Assembly: GCF_900250115.1 (NCBI RefSeq) | Contig: NZ_LT984804.1 | Location: 310,001-374,000, forward strand | Length of the DNA: 64,000 bases | Reading direction: 5' to 3' | DNA from: Cupriavidus taiwanensis | GTDB taxonomy: Bacteria > Pseudomonadota > Gammaproteobacteria > Burkholderiales > Burkholderiaceae | Shown: piece after piece, positions 17,549 through 26,506 of the stretch | How positions within the stretch are numbered: the stretch's first letter is position 1 | Layout: every line of letters begins with the position of its first letter | Position numbers and translations under genes: made by a program | Notes under the pieces: model-generated | What the model saw: only the letters and a program-made list of their open reading frames with translations | What the model was told of the DNA's origin: nothing | The model's database searches: none

Positions 17549-17727
17549 TTTACGGCATGACGACTCGTTCCTACCATTCATCGGCTTGCCTTGGCAAAGG
17601 TCGAAAACTCCGACGAGATCCAGAGCAAGAAAGATCGCGTCACCAACGCACCGCCTGCCGGCGGCAGCATTGCCTTCAATGCTGCCCTGGCATGCGGTCG
17701 GCGTTGATGACTCCAGAGGAGACAAAG

Positions 17728-18732
17728 ATGATTCGAATGAGCAGGCGTCAAGTTCTTGGATTTATCGGTGGCATTGCGACTGCAGCCACCATTCTGCCCG
17801 CCTCCTGGGCTCAGGCCTTCCCGACCAAGCCAGTGACGCTCGTGGTGCCGTACACGCCGGGGGGCGCATCTGACGTCATGGCCCGTGCGCTGGCGGCTCG
17901 CATGGCCGACGATCTAGGCCAGCCGGTGATAGTCGAAAACCTCGGCGGGGCCACAGGTGCGATTGCCGCCCAGCGCGTCCTCAATAAGCCTGCCGATGGC
18001 TTGCAGGTTTATGTTGGCTCCTCAAACGAGCTGATTCTGGGGCCGCTAGCCACATCATCGCCACGCTTCAAAAGCGAGGATTTTCAGATGGTTGGCAAGG
18101 TCGGAGACCTGACCCTGGCCATTCTTTCGCGCGGCAGCCTGCCTCCGAACAATATCAAGGAACTGATCGAATACGCCGCGCTCCGTGCCCGTGAAGGCAA
18201 CCCGCTTACCTATGGCAGCGTTGGTCCTGGAAGCCTGTACCACCTGCTTGGCGAAAAATTCTCGCAGCTCACCGGGGCACCGATGGTTCACGTTCCCTAT
18301 AAAGGTGGAACGCCTTTGACCACCGACCTCATAGGCGGGCAGATCGACCTTTACCTGGGCGCCATGGGCGCAACTTCCACGCCGCTTGTCACCAACGGGT
18401 CCGGAAAACTCAAACTGCTGGCGATCATCTCGCCGGAACGACTGGACCTGTTCAGGAACATTCCGGCAGCAAGTCATACAACTTCACTGAAGGATTTCAG
18501 TTACAGCTTGTGGCTCGGTCTTTTCGTGAAGAAAGGCACTCCAGAGAACATTGTTCAGGCGCTTAACCGGGCCATGAACAAGTCATTGTCGGATCCAGTG
18601 GTGAAAAAAGCTGCAGATTCGCTGCAGGTTGTGCTCGCGCAACCCCAAAGTCAGGCCCAGGCCGAACAGCTCTATGCCGCAAGCACAGCGCGCTACCGAG
18701 CAGTCTTCCAGTCCATCGGATTCAGGCCTTGA
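17728..18732 (+). CDS. Bug/TTT family solute-binding receptor
   Basis: The 334-residue product starts MIRMSRRQVLGFIGGIATAA, where SRRQVLGFIG resembles a twin-arginine signal (S-R-R-x-hydrophobic), unlike the Sec-type leaders of the other Bug receptors here; the mature part starts near AFPTKPVTLVVPYTPGGASD. GAGGAG lies about 8 nt before the ATG at 17728; an in-frame ATG at 17707 is less likely. The stop overlaps the TTG start of the amidohydrolase gene by 4 bp, so the two are translationally coupled and the receptor may bind the N-acyl or peptide-like substrate. Confidence 0.9.
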   Translation: MIRMSRRQVLGFIGGIATAATILPASWAQAFPTKPVTLVVPYTPGGASDVMARALAARMADDLGQPVIVENLGGATGAIAAQRVLNKPADGLQVYVGSSNELILGPLATSSPRFKSEDFQMVGKVGDLTLAILSRGSLPPNNIKELIEYAALRAREGNPLTYGSVGPGSLYHLLGEKFSQLTGAPMVHVPYKGGTPLTTDLIGGQIDLYLGAMGATSTPLVTNGSGKLKLLAIISPERLDLFRNIPAASHTTSLKDFSYSLWLGLFVKKGTPENIVQALNRAMNKSLSDPVVKKAADSLQVVLAQPQSQAQAEQLYAASTARYRAVFQSIGFRP

Positions 18733-19991
18733 GTATTTCAACCAGAAAAATTCCGGTAGCTACCTCACCCTATTTCGTCGCCCAGGTTATGTGCGCCACC
18801 AATAATTTCACTATTCCAAATCTCGATCAGCTCACCGCGTTTCGCCATGATCTGCACAGGCATCCGGAGTTGAAGTACGAGGAATGCCGCACTGCTGACA
18901 AGATCGCTGCCTACCTCTCAGCGCTAGGCATTCCCATGGTGCGTGGCTTGGGCACTACCGGTATCGTAGCCAGCATCCATGGCGACGACCGCAGCGAAGA
19001 CAACCCGGGCCCGTCAGTGGGAATTCGCGCCGACATGGACGCGTTACCGCTGCAGGAAACCAACCAGTTCGATCACGCGAGCAAATACGACGGCCGCATG
19101 CATGCCTGCGGACATGACGGCCATACCGCCATGCTGCTGGGGGCTGCCGAACTGCTGGCAGCCAACCGCGACTTTGATGGCACGGTGCATCTGATTTTCC
19201 AGCCGGCCGAAGAGGGCGGCGCTGGCGCGCGCGTAATGATGGAAGAGGGCTTGTTTGACCGGTTCCCTTGTCAGGCTGTCTTCGCACTGCACAACTGGCC
19301 CGCGCTGCCCCAGGGACAAATGGGCGTGCGGGTTGGCCCGATCATGGCCGCTGCACAGCAGTTCCAGATCATCGTGCGAGGCAAGGGAGGCCATGCCGCA
19401 CTCCCGCACACGGCGATTGACCCGATACCGGCAGCCTGCTTCATCGTGGCCCAATTGCAGACGCTGGTGTCGCGCGGCACTGATCCGCTGGACGCTGCCG
19501 TGCTTACCGTGGGCAAGATCGATTCCGGTACGTCACCGAACATCATCCCGGATGAAGCGCGCATCCACGGCACCTGCCGCACTCTGACCAGGGAATCGCA
19601 ACAGTTCCTGGTCGAAGGCATACATCGAATTTCACGCCACGTTGCCGAAGCCCATTTCGCAACGGCCGAAGTCGTCATGAAGCCAGGCGGCTATCCCAAT
19701 ACGACGAATCACAAGAAGGAAGCCCTGTTCATGGGCGAGGTCATGCGCGAGATGGTCGGTGAGGACCATGCGCACACCGACGTGCTGCCCGCAATGACCG
19801 CAGAGGACTTCGGCTTCATGCTGCAGCAGATTCCCGGCGCCTATGGGTGGATCGGCAATGGCGCGGGTGGTAAGGCCGGTGTGGGTCTGCACAACCCCGG
19901 CTATGACTTCAACGACGACAACCTGGATCTGGGGGCGCGATTCTGGGACAGACTGGCGCGCCGCTGGTTCGAGACCCAGGTACGGCGCTAA
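18729..19991 (+). CDS. M20 family amidohydrolase (M20D, hippurate hydrolase-like)
   Basis: The 420-residue enzyme belongs to the metal-dependent M20D aminoacylase/carboxypeptidase group that removes acyl groups from N-acyl amino acids. Metal and catalytic residues are seen in GIRADMDALPLQE, MHACGHDGHTAMLLGAAELL and QPAEEGGAGARVMMEEG; the dimerisation domain has KGGHAALPH. The TTG start overlaps the receptor's stop; the ATG at 18789 is an alternative that would remove a 20-residue tail without clear function. With the Bug receptor before it and an MFS carrier after it, it forms an uptake and hydrolysis unit. Confidence 0.92.
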   Translation: MSISTRKIPVATSPYFVAQVMCATNNFTIPNLDQLTAFRHDLHRHPELKYEECRTADKIAAYLSALGIPMVRGLGTTGIVASIHGDDRSEDNPGPSVGIRADMDALPLQETNQFDHASKYDGRMHACGHDGHTAMLLGAAELLAANRDFDGTVHLIFQPAEEGGAGARVMMEEGLFDRFPCQAVFALHNWPALPQGQMGVRVGPIMAAAQQFQIIVRGKGGHAALPHTAIDPIPAACFIVAQLQTLVSRGTDPLDAAVLTVGKIDSGTSPNIIPDEARIHGTCRTLTRESQQFLVEGIHRISRHVAEAHFATAEVVMKPGGYPNTTNHKKEALFMGEVMREMVGEDHAHTDVLPAMTAEDFGFMLQQIPGAYGWIGNGAGGKAGVGLHNPGYDFNDDNLDLGARFWDRLARRWFETQVRR

Positions 19992-20037
19992 CGAGCCCAC
20001 CCGTCGCGCCGGGCCGATGCAGCGGCAGCGGAAGCCG

Positions 20038-20065
20038 CCGCGACACTCGTGGTCGAGTGGCGCGG
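20038..20065. terminator. Hairpin between the amidohydrolase and MFS genes
   Basis: CCGCG-A-CACTCG and CGAGTG-G-CGCGG form a stem of 11 pairs with one mismatch and a TGGT loop, 46 bp after the stop. There is no T run. It could end or attenuate the transcript before the MFS gene. Confidence 0.45.
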
Positions 20066-20224
20066 ATGGATGAAGACGTCCAGGGCGCATAGCCGATAAA
20101 GCTGCCATGCCGCAACACTGCTGCGGTAGCAGCCCGGCAAGCAGTTGGATCCGTGTAAGGCGCGCTGAAAGCCGCGGCGGACGCAATGGCAAGTGCGAAC
20201 CGAACAGGTCGCCGGGAGACAGGA

Positions 20225-21538
20225 ATGAACCAGAATTCTTATATATACGAAGCCAGTATGAATGCCCTGGAGCGAAAGAGGCCGACGCGACAACGGCTTT
20301 TTCTCGTGTCCATCCTCTTTGTCGGGATTTCGATTGCCTATCTGGACCGCGTCAATATCGCAGTGATCGCGGCGAACGCGCAGTTCCTCGCTGACATGGG
20401 CATTGCCGGACAACCAGTGAAAGTTGGGCTCATGATGAGTCTCTTCCTGGGTGCCTATGGTATTTCCAATGTTGTCCTGAGTCCGCTCGGGGATTATCTG
20501 GGACCTCGCAGAGCCATGGTGGTTGCATATTTGATCATCTGCGCCTCGCTATTGGTGGGCGGGATGGCAAGCACTTTTGGCATCCTTCTGGCCACGCGCG
20601 TCTTGCTGGGCATCGGCGAAGGCCTCTACTACCCTATGCAGAACACGATCGTCAAGAATTGGTTTCCCCCGAAAGAGCGTGGCCGCGCAAATACCGCATG
20701 GCTGATTGGCCAATCGCTGGCACCCGCGGCTGCCATGCCAGTCTTCACTTATCTTGTGGCGGCGCACTCCTGGGAAGCGACTTTCCATTTTTCATTCGCG
20801 ATCAGCCTTGTTCCACTGCTACTGCTGTGGTTCTTCACGGCCGATTCACCTCATGCGCACAAGCGCGTGAACGAGGCCGAGCTCAGATACATCGAAGAGA
20901 ATATGGCTGGTGAAAAAGAGGGTGGCAAAGGCGCCGTGCCAGAGGGCGAGCGGTTTCTGCGGCGGGCGAAAATATACGCTTCCGACTATCGATTCTGGAT
21001 GCTCCTGCTCATTCTTGCATCGAATTCAATCCTGTCGTGGGGGGTGGCAACCTGGCTGCCGACTTATCTCAGCAAAGAGCGAGGATTTTCCTGGCACGCC
21101 ATGGGTTGGATATCATCGCTGCCGTTCATTCTTGGCTTCGTCTTCAAGCTCGCCGCAGGCATGATCATTGATCGCACCGGGAGAAATGCACCTGTCATCG
21201 CGTTAGCGGCATTGTTGTGTGCGGCGGGCGTGTACCTTGGGGTAACTATCCAGGACAATCACACGGCGGCCGTCCTACTCGCCTTCGGCATAGGTGCATC
21301 ATCTGCGCAGATTCCGGGAGTCTTCACGCTGCTGCAAAAACTCGTACCACAGGCAGCCATGTCTTCTGCGGCCGGGACACTGAATGGCATTGCTGTGGGT
21401 TTCGGGGCGTTGTCTCCGGTATTGATAGGCCTTTCCATCAGCATGACCGGGAACTTTGGATCGGCTTTGTACTTCATTATGGGAATCGTATTGTTCGGGG
21501 GCGTTTTGGCCACCATTTTGTCTGCCAAAGGGCTATAG
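20225..21538 (+). CDS. MFS transporter, anion:cation symporter-like
   Basis: A 437-residue carrier with 12 predicted membrane segments. The first helix SILFVGISIAYLDRVNIAV and the loop GDYLGPRRAMVVAYLI match the ACS group of MFS, whose members take up organic anions such as sugar acids, phthalate or dipeptides. GGGAGACAGGA directly precedes the ATG at 20225. Located 233 bp after the amidohydrolase gene on the same strand, it may carry a product or the substrate; the hairpin between suggests partly separate expression. Confidence 0.93.
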   Translation: MNQNSYIYEASMNALERKRPTRQRLFLVSILFVGISIAYLDRVNIAVIAANAQFLADMGIAGQPVKVGLMMSLFLGAYGISNVVLSPLGDYLGPRRAMVVAYLIICASLLVGGMASTFGILLATRVLLGIGEGLYYPMQNTIVKNWFPPKERGRANTAWLIGQSLAPAAAMPVFTYLVAAHSWEATFHFSFAISLVPLLLLWFFTADSPHAHKRVNEAELRYIEENMAGEKEGGKGAVPEGERFLRRAKIYASDYRFWMLLLILASNSILSWGVATWLPTYLSKERGFSWHAMGWISSLPFILGFVFKLAAGMIIDRTGRNAPVIALAALLCAAGVYLGVTIQDNHTAAVLLAFGIGASSAQIPGVFTLLQKLVPQAAMSSAAGTLNGIAVGFGALSPVLIGLSISMTGNFGSALYFIMGIVLFGGVLATILSAKGL

Positions 21539-21753
21539 GCGTGCCATGGGCCGGTCGCGCTGACGAGTTCGCTCATCCTGACCCTCGGCAATAGTTGCAG
21601 CGCACGCGTTGCCGGGGCTTCAGCGTCCCGGAACAGAGCGCCGGGGCAGCACTGACCAATCGCTGATGGTTGCGCCGCGCCAGGCCGGGCAACCCTGGCA
21701 GCCGCTCGGCCTCGGCTGTCGCGGCTGACATGGCGGCAAGAAATGTTGAATGC

Positions 21754-22641
21754 CTAGCGGCCCGAATGCCGAGCCATTTCGACAAAGCCGGCAATGTATG
21801 CGATGTCTTTGTCGCCACGCCGGACGCCAAGATGGATGCTTTTCCGGATCCCGCGCTTGCTCAGCCGCAAGGCCCGCAAAGGCATGCCCGCGCCTTCTTC
21901 CTCCACCAGCCAGTCCGGCAACACGGACACGCCTCGCCCGGCGGCAACCAGCTGCAGCATCAGGTCTGTCGCTTCGGCGGTGCGGTGGCGTCGCGGCTGG
22001 CAATGCGCTGGGACCAGGAAGCGGGTGTAGATGTCCAGACGCTCGATGCTGACCGGGACCGTGATCAGCGTCTCGTCGATCAGGTCCTGTGGCCGTATGA
22101 AGGGCTGTGCTGCCAGCGCATGGGATGCATGGACCACCAGCACCAGTTCATAGTCGATCACCGGGGTGAAAACCAGCTCCGGCAGCTTGACCGGGTCGGG
22201 CGTGATCAGCAGGTCGATCTCGTGCCCCAGCAGCGCGGCGACGCCGTCGAAGCGGAATGAGGTGCGGATGTCGAAGTCGACGTCCGGCCACGCGGCAAGG
22301 TATTGCGGCGTCAGCCGCGCCAGCCATTTCTGGCAGGGGTGGCATTCCATGCCGACGCGCAGCGCGCCGCGGCGTCCCTCGGCGAAGTCCGCCAGGATGC
22401 GCTCGGCATGCTCGAGCTGCGGCAGCAGGCGCTCCGCCAGCGCCAGCAGGTATTCCCCCGCCTGCGTGAAGCGCAGGCCGCGGCCGCTCTTGGTCCAGAT
22501 CGGCACGCCATGATGGTCTTCCAGCTTTTTGACCATATGCGACAGCGCGGATTGCGTGACGTTCAGCTTTTCCGCGGCCGCGGTGACGCTTCCGCTACGG
22601 CTTACCGCGACCAGTGCCGCGAGATGTTGGCGATCCAGCAC
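21754..22641 (-). CDS. LysR family regulator, MetR-like
   Basis: The 295-residue protein resembles MetR over its whole length: TQSALSHMVKKLEDHHGVPI in the helix-turn-helix and, strikingly, GMECHPCQKWLARLTPQYL, which matches the IECHSCIQWL segment of E. coli MetR. MetR uses homocysteine as co-inducer and controls methionine genes. It is divergent from a PatB/MalY-type C-S lyase gene, which fits a role in sulfur amino acid metabolism. I chose GTG at 22641, with GGGAG 6 nt before it; an ATG at 22689 is also open and would overlap the putative operator. Confidence 0.88.
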   Translation of the reverse strand: MLDRQHLAALVAVSRSGSVTAAAEKLNVTQSALSHMVKKLEDHHGVPIWTKSGRGLRFTQAGEYLLALAERLLPQLEHAERILADFAEGRRGALRVGMECHPCQKWLARLTPQYLAAWPDVDFDIRTSFRFDGVAALLGHEIDLLITPDPVKLPELVFTPVIDYELVLVVHASHALAAQPFIRPQDLIDETLITVPVSIERLDIYTRFLVPAHCQPRRHRTAEATDLMLQLVAAGRGVSVLPDWLVEEEGAGMPLRALRLSKRGIRKSIHLGVRRGDKDIAYIAGFVEMARHSGR

Positions 22642-22653
22642 GCATGACTCCCG

Positions 22654-22689
22654 TTCATTGGTTGATGAAAAGATACCATTTTTATTCAT
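22654..22689. promoter_or_regulatory. TTCAT / ATGAA / TTCAT half-site array, candidate MetR-type operator
   Basis: TTCAT (22654), ATGAA (22665) and TTCAT (22685) form two overlapping inverted repeats with 6-bp and 15-bp spacers, between the MetR-like gene and the C-S lyase gene. The half-sites agree with the TGAA/TTCA arms of known MetR sites, although the classical 5-bp spacing is not present. Confidence 0.45.
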
Positions 22690-22769
22690 GCCTTGGCATC
22701 GCTATGCTGGCCCCCATCGAAGCCATCCGGCGCCCGCGGGCGCGTCCCCGAAGCGAGAACAAGGAAGCC

Positions 22770-24014
22770 ATGAAGATTTATGCAACGGCAGTGCAAGGCG
22801 AGACGTCGGCGGGAGCCGGCCACGCGCCCAGCGTGTTCGACGAAGTCATCGACCGTGCCAGGTCGCAATCCATGAAGTGGGCCATTCCGGAAAAACTGCT
22901 GGCGCCGGAAGAAGCGGCTGCAAAGCCGTTGCCGATGTGGGTCGCCGACATGGATTTCCGCGCGCCGCAGGCCGTCATCGATGCGCTGCACGAAGCGCTG
23001 GATCACGGCATCTTTGGCTACCCCGGGGGTGCGACCGACAGCTACGTCGATGCCGTGGTCGCGTGGCAGGGCAGGCGGTTCGGCTGGGAAGTGGCGAAGG
23101 AATGGGTGGTGCAGACTTCCGGCATCATCACCGCGCTGAAGACGGCGATCCAGGCGTTCTCCGCCCCCGGCGATTCCGTGCTGATCCAGCCGCCGGTCTA
23201 TGCGCACTTCCATAACGACGTGCTGATGAACGGCCGCCATCTCGCCTTGGCTCCGCTCGAGCGTACCGATGCCGGCTACCGCTTCGATCCGGCCACCTTC
23301 GATGCGGCGATCCGCGACGATACCAGGCTCTTCATCCTGAGCAATCCGCACAACCCCACCGGCAATGTCTGGTCCGAGGCGGAATTGCGGACCATGGGCG
23401 AGATCTGCCTGCGCCGTGGTGTCCTGGTTATCTCGGACGAGATCCATCAGGACCTGATTCTCAACCCTGAGAAGAAGCACATTCCCTTTGCTTCCCTCGG
23501 CGACGATTTCGCCCGGCACAGCATTACCTGCACGGCGCCCAGCAAGACCTTCAACCTGCCGGGATTGCAGAGCGCGAACGTATTCGTACCGGACCGGCGC
23601 CTGCGCGACGAACTGCGCCGCCAATACGACCGCAACATGTTTCCGCTGGTCAATACGCTGGGCATGGTTGCCGCCGAGGCAGCCTACGCCCACGGCGAAC
23701 CATGGCTGGAAGAGCTGCTGGCATACCTGCGCGCCAATCACGAACATTTTCGCGAGTCGGTGCATCGCGCGACCTCGCGCATCCAGGTGCTGCCGGCCGA
23801 CTCGCTCTACCTGGCGTGGATGGACTGCCGCGGCCTCGGCATGGATGCGCCGACGCTCGACCGGTTCATGCTGACCAGGGCCCGCCTCTGGCTCGACAAG
23901 GGCCAGAAGTTCGGCATCGAAGGCCACGGCTACATGCGCGTCAACCTGGGCTGCCCGCGCGCGACCGTGGATGAAGCGATCAGCAGGTTGACCGCCGCCG
24001 TCGCCGGACTCTGA
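22770..24014 (+). CDS. PatB/MalY-type aminotransferase, cystathionine beta-lyase-like
   Basis: The 414-residue PLP enzyme of fold type I has WVADMDFRAPQAVIDAL near the start and GIFGYPGG, both typical of the MalY/PatB group; the PLP lysine is in CTAPSKTFNLPGLQ, with LSNPHNPTGNVWS and ISDEIHQDL as cofactor loops. Such enzymes split C-S bonds of cystathionine or cysteine conjugates to a thiol, pyruvate and ammonia. AAGGA lies about 5 nt before the ATG. Divergent from a MetR-like gene and followed by an amino acid permease, so a role in salvage of sulfur amino acids is likely. Confidence 0.93.
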   Translation: MKIYATAVQGETSAGAGHAPSVFDEVIDRARSQSMKWAIPEKLLAPEEAAAKPLPMWVADMDFRAPQAVIDALHEALDHGIFGYPGGATDSYVDAVVAWQGRRFGWEVAKEWVVQTSGIITALKTAIQAFSAPGDSVLIQPPVYAHFHNDVLMNGRHLALAPLERTDAGYRFDPATFDAAIRDDTRLFILSNPHNPTGNVWSEAELRTMGEICLRRGVLVISDEIHQDLILNPEKKHIPFASLGDDFARHSITCTAPSKTFNLPGLQSANVFVPDRRLRDELRRQYDRNMFPLVNTLGMVAAEAAYAHGEPWLEELLAYLRANHEHFRESVHRATSRIQVLPADSLYLAWMDCRGLGMDAPTLDRFMLTRARLWLDKGQKFGIEGHGYMRVNLGCPRATVDEAISRLTAAVAGL

Positions 24015-24050
24015 TCCGGTTCCGCGAACTGAGGACGAAGCCAGCCGGCA

Positions 24051-24074
24051 GCCGATGGAAAAGGAGCCATCGGC
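24051..24074 (+). terminator. Hairpin between the C-S lyase and permease genes
   Basis: GCCGATGG and CCATCGGC pair perfectly around an 8-nt loop, 36 bp after the lyase stop. CCATCGGCCG recurs at 24095. No T run follows, so it may attenuate rather than end transcription. Confidence 0.35.
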
Positions 24075-24187
24075 CGCGGGCGGCGCTCGCCCGGCCATCG
24101 GCCGACTACGGCTGCCCGCCGCGGTCCGGACAATGGCCGCTCACACCGACAAGCATCACAAAGAGATGTACCAAAGGAGACAGTGCA

Positions 24188-25612
24188 ATGCACAGCAAAA
24201 CCGACGCTCGGCCCTATGAACAGGAAGAGCTCAGACGAGATCTGAAAAGCCGCCATATCCAGATGATCGCCATCGGCGGCGCGATCGGCACCGGCCTGTT
24301 CTATGGCTCGTCCTGGGCCATCAAGACCGCGGGCCCGGCGATCATCCTGACCTACCTGGTCGCCGCGGTGGCGATCTACTTCGTCATGCGGGCCCTGGGC
24401 GAGATGGCGGTGGAGGAGCCGGTCTCCGGGTCCTATATTTCGTACTCGAACCGGTATATCCACCGCTTTGCCGGCTTCCTGAACGGCTGGAACGCGTTTA
24501 TCTTCCTGCTGGCGACAAGCGCGGCCGAACTGAACGCACTGGGCAACTACGTGCACTTCTGGTTCCCGACCATGCCGATCTGGGTGACCGCGCTGATCGC
24601 CGTATCGGTGATGTTCTTCGTAAACATGATTGGCGTGAAGTTCTACGGCGAGGCCGAGTTCTGGTTCGCGCTGATCAAGGTGACGGCGATCGTTGCCATG
24701 ATCGTGTTCGGCGTCGGCATGATTTTCTTTGGGCTGGGCAACCATGGCGAGCCCATCGGGCATCACAACCTGGTCGACCATGGCGGCTTCTTCGCCAAGG
24801 GCATCGGCGGCATGGTGCTGTCGATCGTGATGGTGGCGTTCTCGTTCGGCGGCATCGAGAACCTCGGCCTGGCGGCGGGGGAGGCAAAGGATGTCAAGAC
24901 CACCATGCCCAAGGCCGTCAGCGCGACGTTCTGGCGCCTGCTGATCTTCTACGTCGGTGCCATTGCGGTGCTGCTGATGATCTTCCCGTGGACCTCGCTG
25001 ACCGCGAAGGGCAGCCCGTTCGTCGATGTCTTCGCCAGGATCGGCGTGCCCGCCGCGGCCGGGATCATGAACCTGGTGGTCATCACCGCGGTGCTTTCCG
25101 CCGTGAATGCCAGCGTGTTCACCAACAGCCGCACGTTCTATAACCTGGCACTGCAGAAGAACGCACCGGCTTTCCTGGGCACCGTCAACCGCCGCAATGT
25201 GCCGTCGCGGGCCATCATGCTGGTGTTCGCCACCATGTTCGCCGGCGTGCTGCTGAACTACCTGATGCCGGAGAAGGCGTTCGAGCTGTTCTCGTCGATC
25301 ACCGTGTTCGCGCTGGTGTGTGCCTGGACCTCGATCGTGGTCAGCCACCTGCGCTTCCGCAAGCTCAAAATGCAGGCCGGGCAGGCGCACAGCCTTTCCT
25401 ACAAGATGCCGTTCTTCCCCTATGGCAACTACATTGCCCTGGCGTTCATCGCCGCGGTGCTGGTCTGCATCGCGATCCTGCCGGACATGCGGATGTCGCT
25501 GATGGTCTCGGCGGCGTGGGTGGCGATCGTGTTCGTCGCCTACAAGTTCTACACCCGCGAAGCGCAGCCGGCGCTGGCCGACCTGCCCGATGCGGATCCC
25601 AGGCTGCCATAG
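24188..25612 (+). CDS. Amino acid permease (APC superfamily, AAT family)
   Basis: A 474-residue inner-membrane carrier with about 12 helices. The first helix IAIGGAIGTGLFYGSSWAI carries the amino acid permease signature, and the C-terminal tail LPYGNY-like stretch (MPFFPYGNYIALAF) is typical of the AAT group that imports aromatic or other amino acids with protons. AAAGGAGACA lies about 6 nt before the ATG. It lies 173 bp after the C-S lyase gene, and probably imports the lyase's amino acid substrate. Confidence 0.94.
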   Translation: MHSKTDARPYEQEELRRDLKSRHIQMIAIGGAIGTGLFYGSSWAIKTAGPAIILTYLVAAVAIYFVMRALGEMAVEEPVSGSYISYSNRYIHRFAGFLNGWNAFIFLLATSAAELNALGNYVHFWFPTMPIWVTALIAVSVMFFVNMIGVKFYGEAEFWFALIKVTAIVAMIVFGVGMIFFGLGNHGEPIGHHNLVDHGGFFAKGIGGMVLSIVMVAFSFGGIENLGLAAGEAKDVKTTMPKAVSATFWRLLIFYVGAIAVLLMIFPWTSLTAKGSPFVDVFARIGVPAAAGIMNLVVITAVLSAVNASVFTNSRTFYNLALQKNAPAFLGTVNRRNVPSRAIMLVFATMFAGVLLNYLMPEKAFELFSSITVFALVCAWTSIVVSHLRFRKLKMQAGQAHSLSYKMPFFPYGNYIALAFIAAVLVCIAILPDMRMSLMVSAAWVAIVFVAYKFYTREAQPALADLPDADPRLP

Positions 25613-25619
25613 GACCGTG

Positions 25620-25850
25620 ATGGCACCCACCATAAGGCTGGACCTCGACGAGCGGCGGGCCGCCGCTCTGGCGAGGTTTCTGCGCAACGTGACGTGGTCA
25701 GACCTGACCGCATGCGCCGGCGATGTCGAACAAGCCTTGCTGATGCGCGACGCGCTCGACACCGTCGGCCGCGCGCTGGTGCTGGGCGATGCCGGGCGCA
25801 TCGCGCGGGGTGTCGACCGTCCCGGCGGGGTTCAGCGCAGCACCCGGTAG
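25620..25850 (+). CDS. Small conserved protein of unknown function
   Basis: A 76-residue protein starting MAPTIRLDLDERRAAALARF with LRNVTWSDLTACAGDVEQAL. The pattern (a short strand, then a helix with a WS-D segment and a DEA/MRDAL helix) is like small betaproteobacterial proteins that often follow permease or enzyme genes; I believe this is a recognised domain of unknown function, but am not certain. The ATG has AGGA 5 nt before it and is 7 bp after the permease stop. Its 3' end overlaps the convergent reductase gene by 19 bp. Confidence 0.6.
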   Translation: MAPTIRLDLDERRAAALARFLRNVTWSDLTACAGDVEQALLMRDALDTVGRALVLGDAGRIARGVDRPGGVQRSTR

Positions 25851-26368
25851 GACGATTGCACCAGCCCGGACGGGAAGTGACGGCTCGATTCAAGCTTCAG
25901 GCTCACGTCGCCCGGCAGCGCGCCGAACAACGGCCTGCCTGCGCCGATCAGCACCGGCGCGGTGGTGACCACCATGTCGGCGATCAATCCTTCGCGAAGG
26001 AACGACTGCACCAACTGGCCGCCGTCGACGTAGACGCGTTGCGCGCCTTCCGCCTCCAGCTGCGCCATTGCCTCCCGCGGCGTCGCACCGGAGAAGCGCA
26101 CCTTGCCCTGCAACGCGTCGGGCACCGGCGTCCCGGCCAGTTGCCGGGACAGCACCAGCACCGGTCGGTCGTAAGCCCATGCGCCCATCGTGATGATTTT
26201 TTCATAGCTGCCGCGGCCCATCACGATCGCGTCCTTGTCGGCGATAAAGGCGGTGTAGCCATGGTCTTCGGCGGGGTCATCCCGCTCCAGAAGCCAGCCG
26301 ATGTCGCCATCGGGGCGGGCGATAAAACCATCGAGGCTGGTGGCAATGAAGACGTGTCCGGTGATCAT
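25832..26368 (-). CDS. Dihydrofolate reductase / RibD C-terminal-like reductase
   Basis: The 178-residue protein begins MITGHVFIATSLDGFIARPD, the start of the DHFR-like fold of RibD C-terminal-domain proteins; VMGRGSYEKIITMGAW and VYVDGGQLVQSFLREGLI are the NADPH-binding segments. These stand-alone proteins (YyaP/YwjB-like) are NADPH reductases of unknown substrate. No deaminase domain is present. It lies 138 bp after the SDR gene on the same strand and overlaps the small gene on the other strand at its 3' end. Confidence 0.9.
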   Translation of the reverse strand: MITGHVFIATSLDGFIARPDGDIGWLLERDDPAEDHGYTAFIADKDAIVMGRGSYEKIITMGAWAYDRPVLVLSRQLAGTPVPDALQGKVRFSGATPREAMAQLEAEGAQRVYVDGGQLVQSFLREGLIADMVVTTAPVLIGAGRPLFGALPGDVSLKLESSRHFPSGLVQSSYRVLR

Positions 26369-26506
26369 GGATACTCCGCTGGTTTTGTCGGCATGGAGAT
26401 GGCACTGCAGTGGCGCATTCTATGCCTGCGGACACGTGCGTGGTCGCGGCGTTGTCGAATAAGGGCGCGATGGCCGCGTACCGAGCTACTTGCCGACCGC
26501 TTCCCC

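Noticed and set aside
23930..25801. A 623-codon minus-strand frame rich in His and Asp
   Set aside because: It is a shadow of the amino acid permease gene; the membrane helices on the plus strand are convincing.
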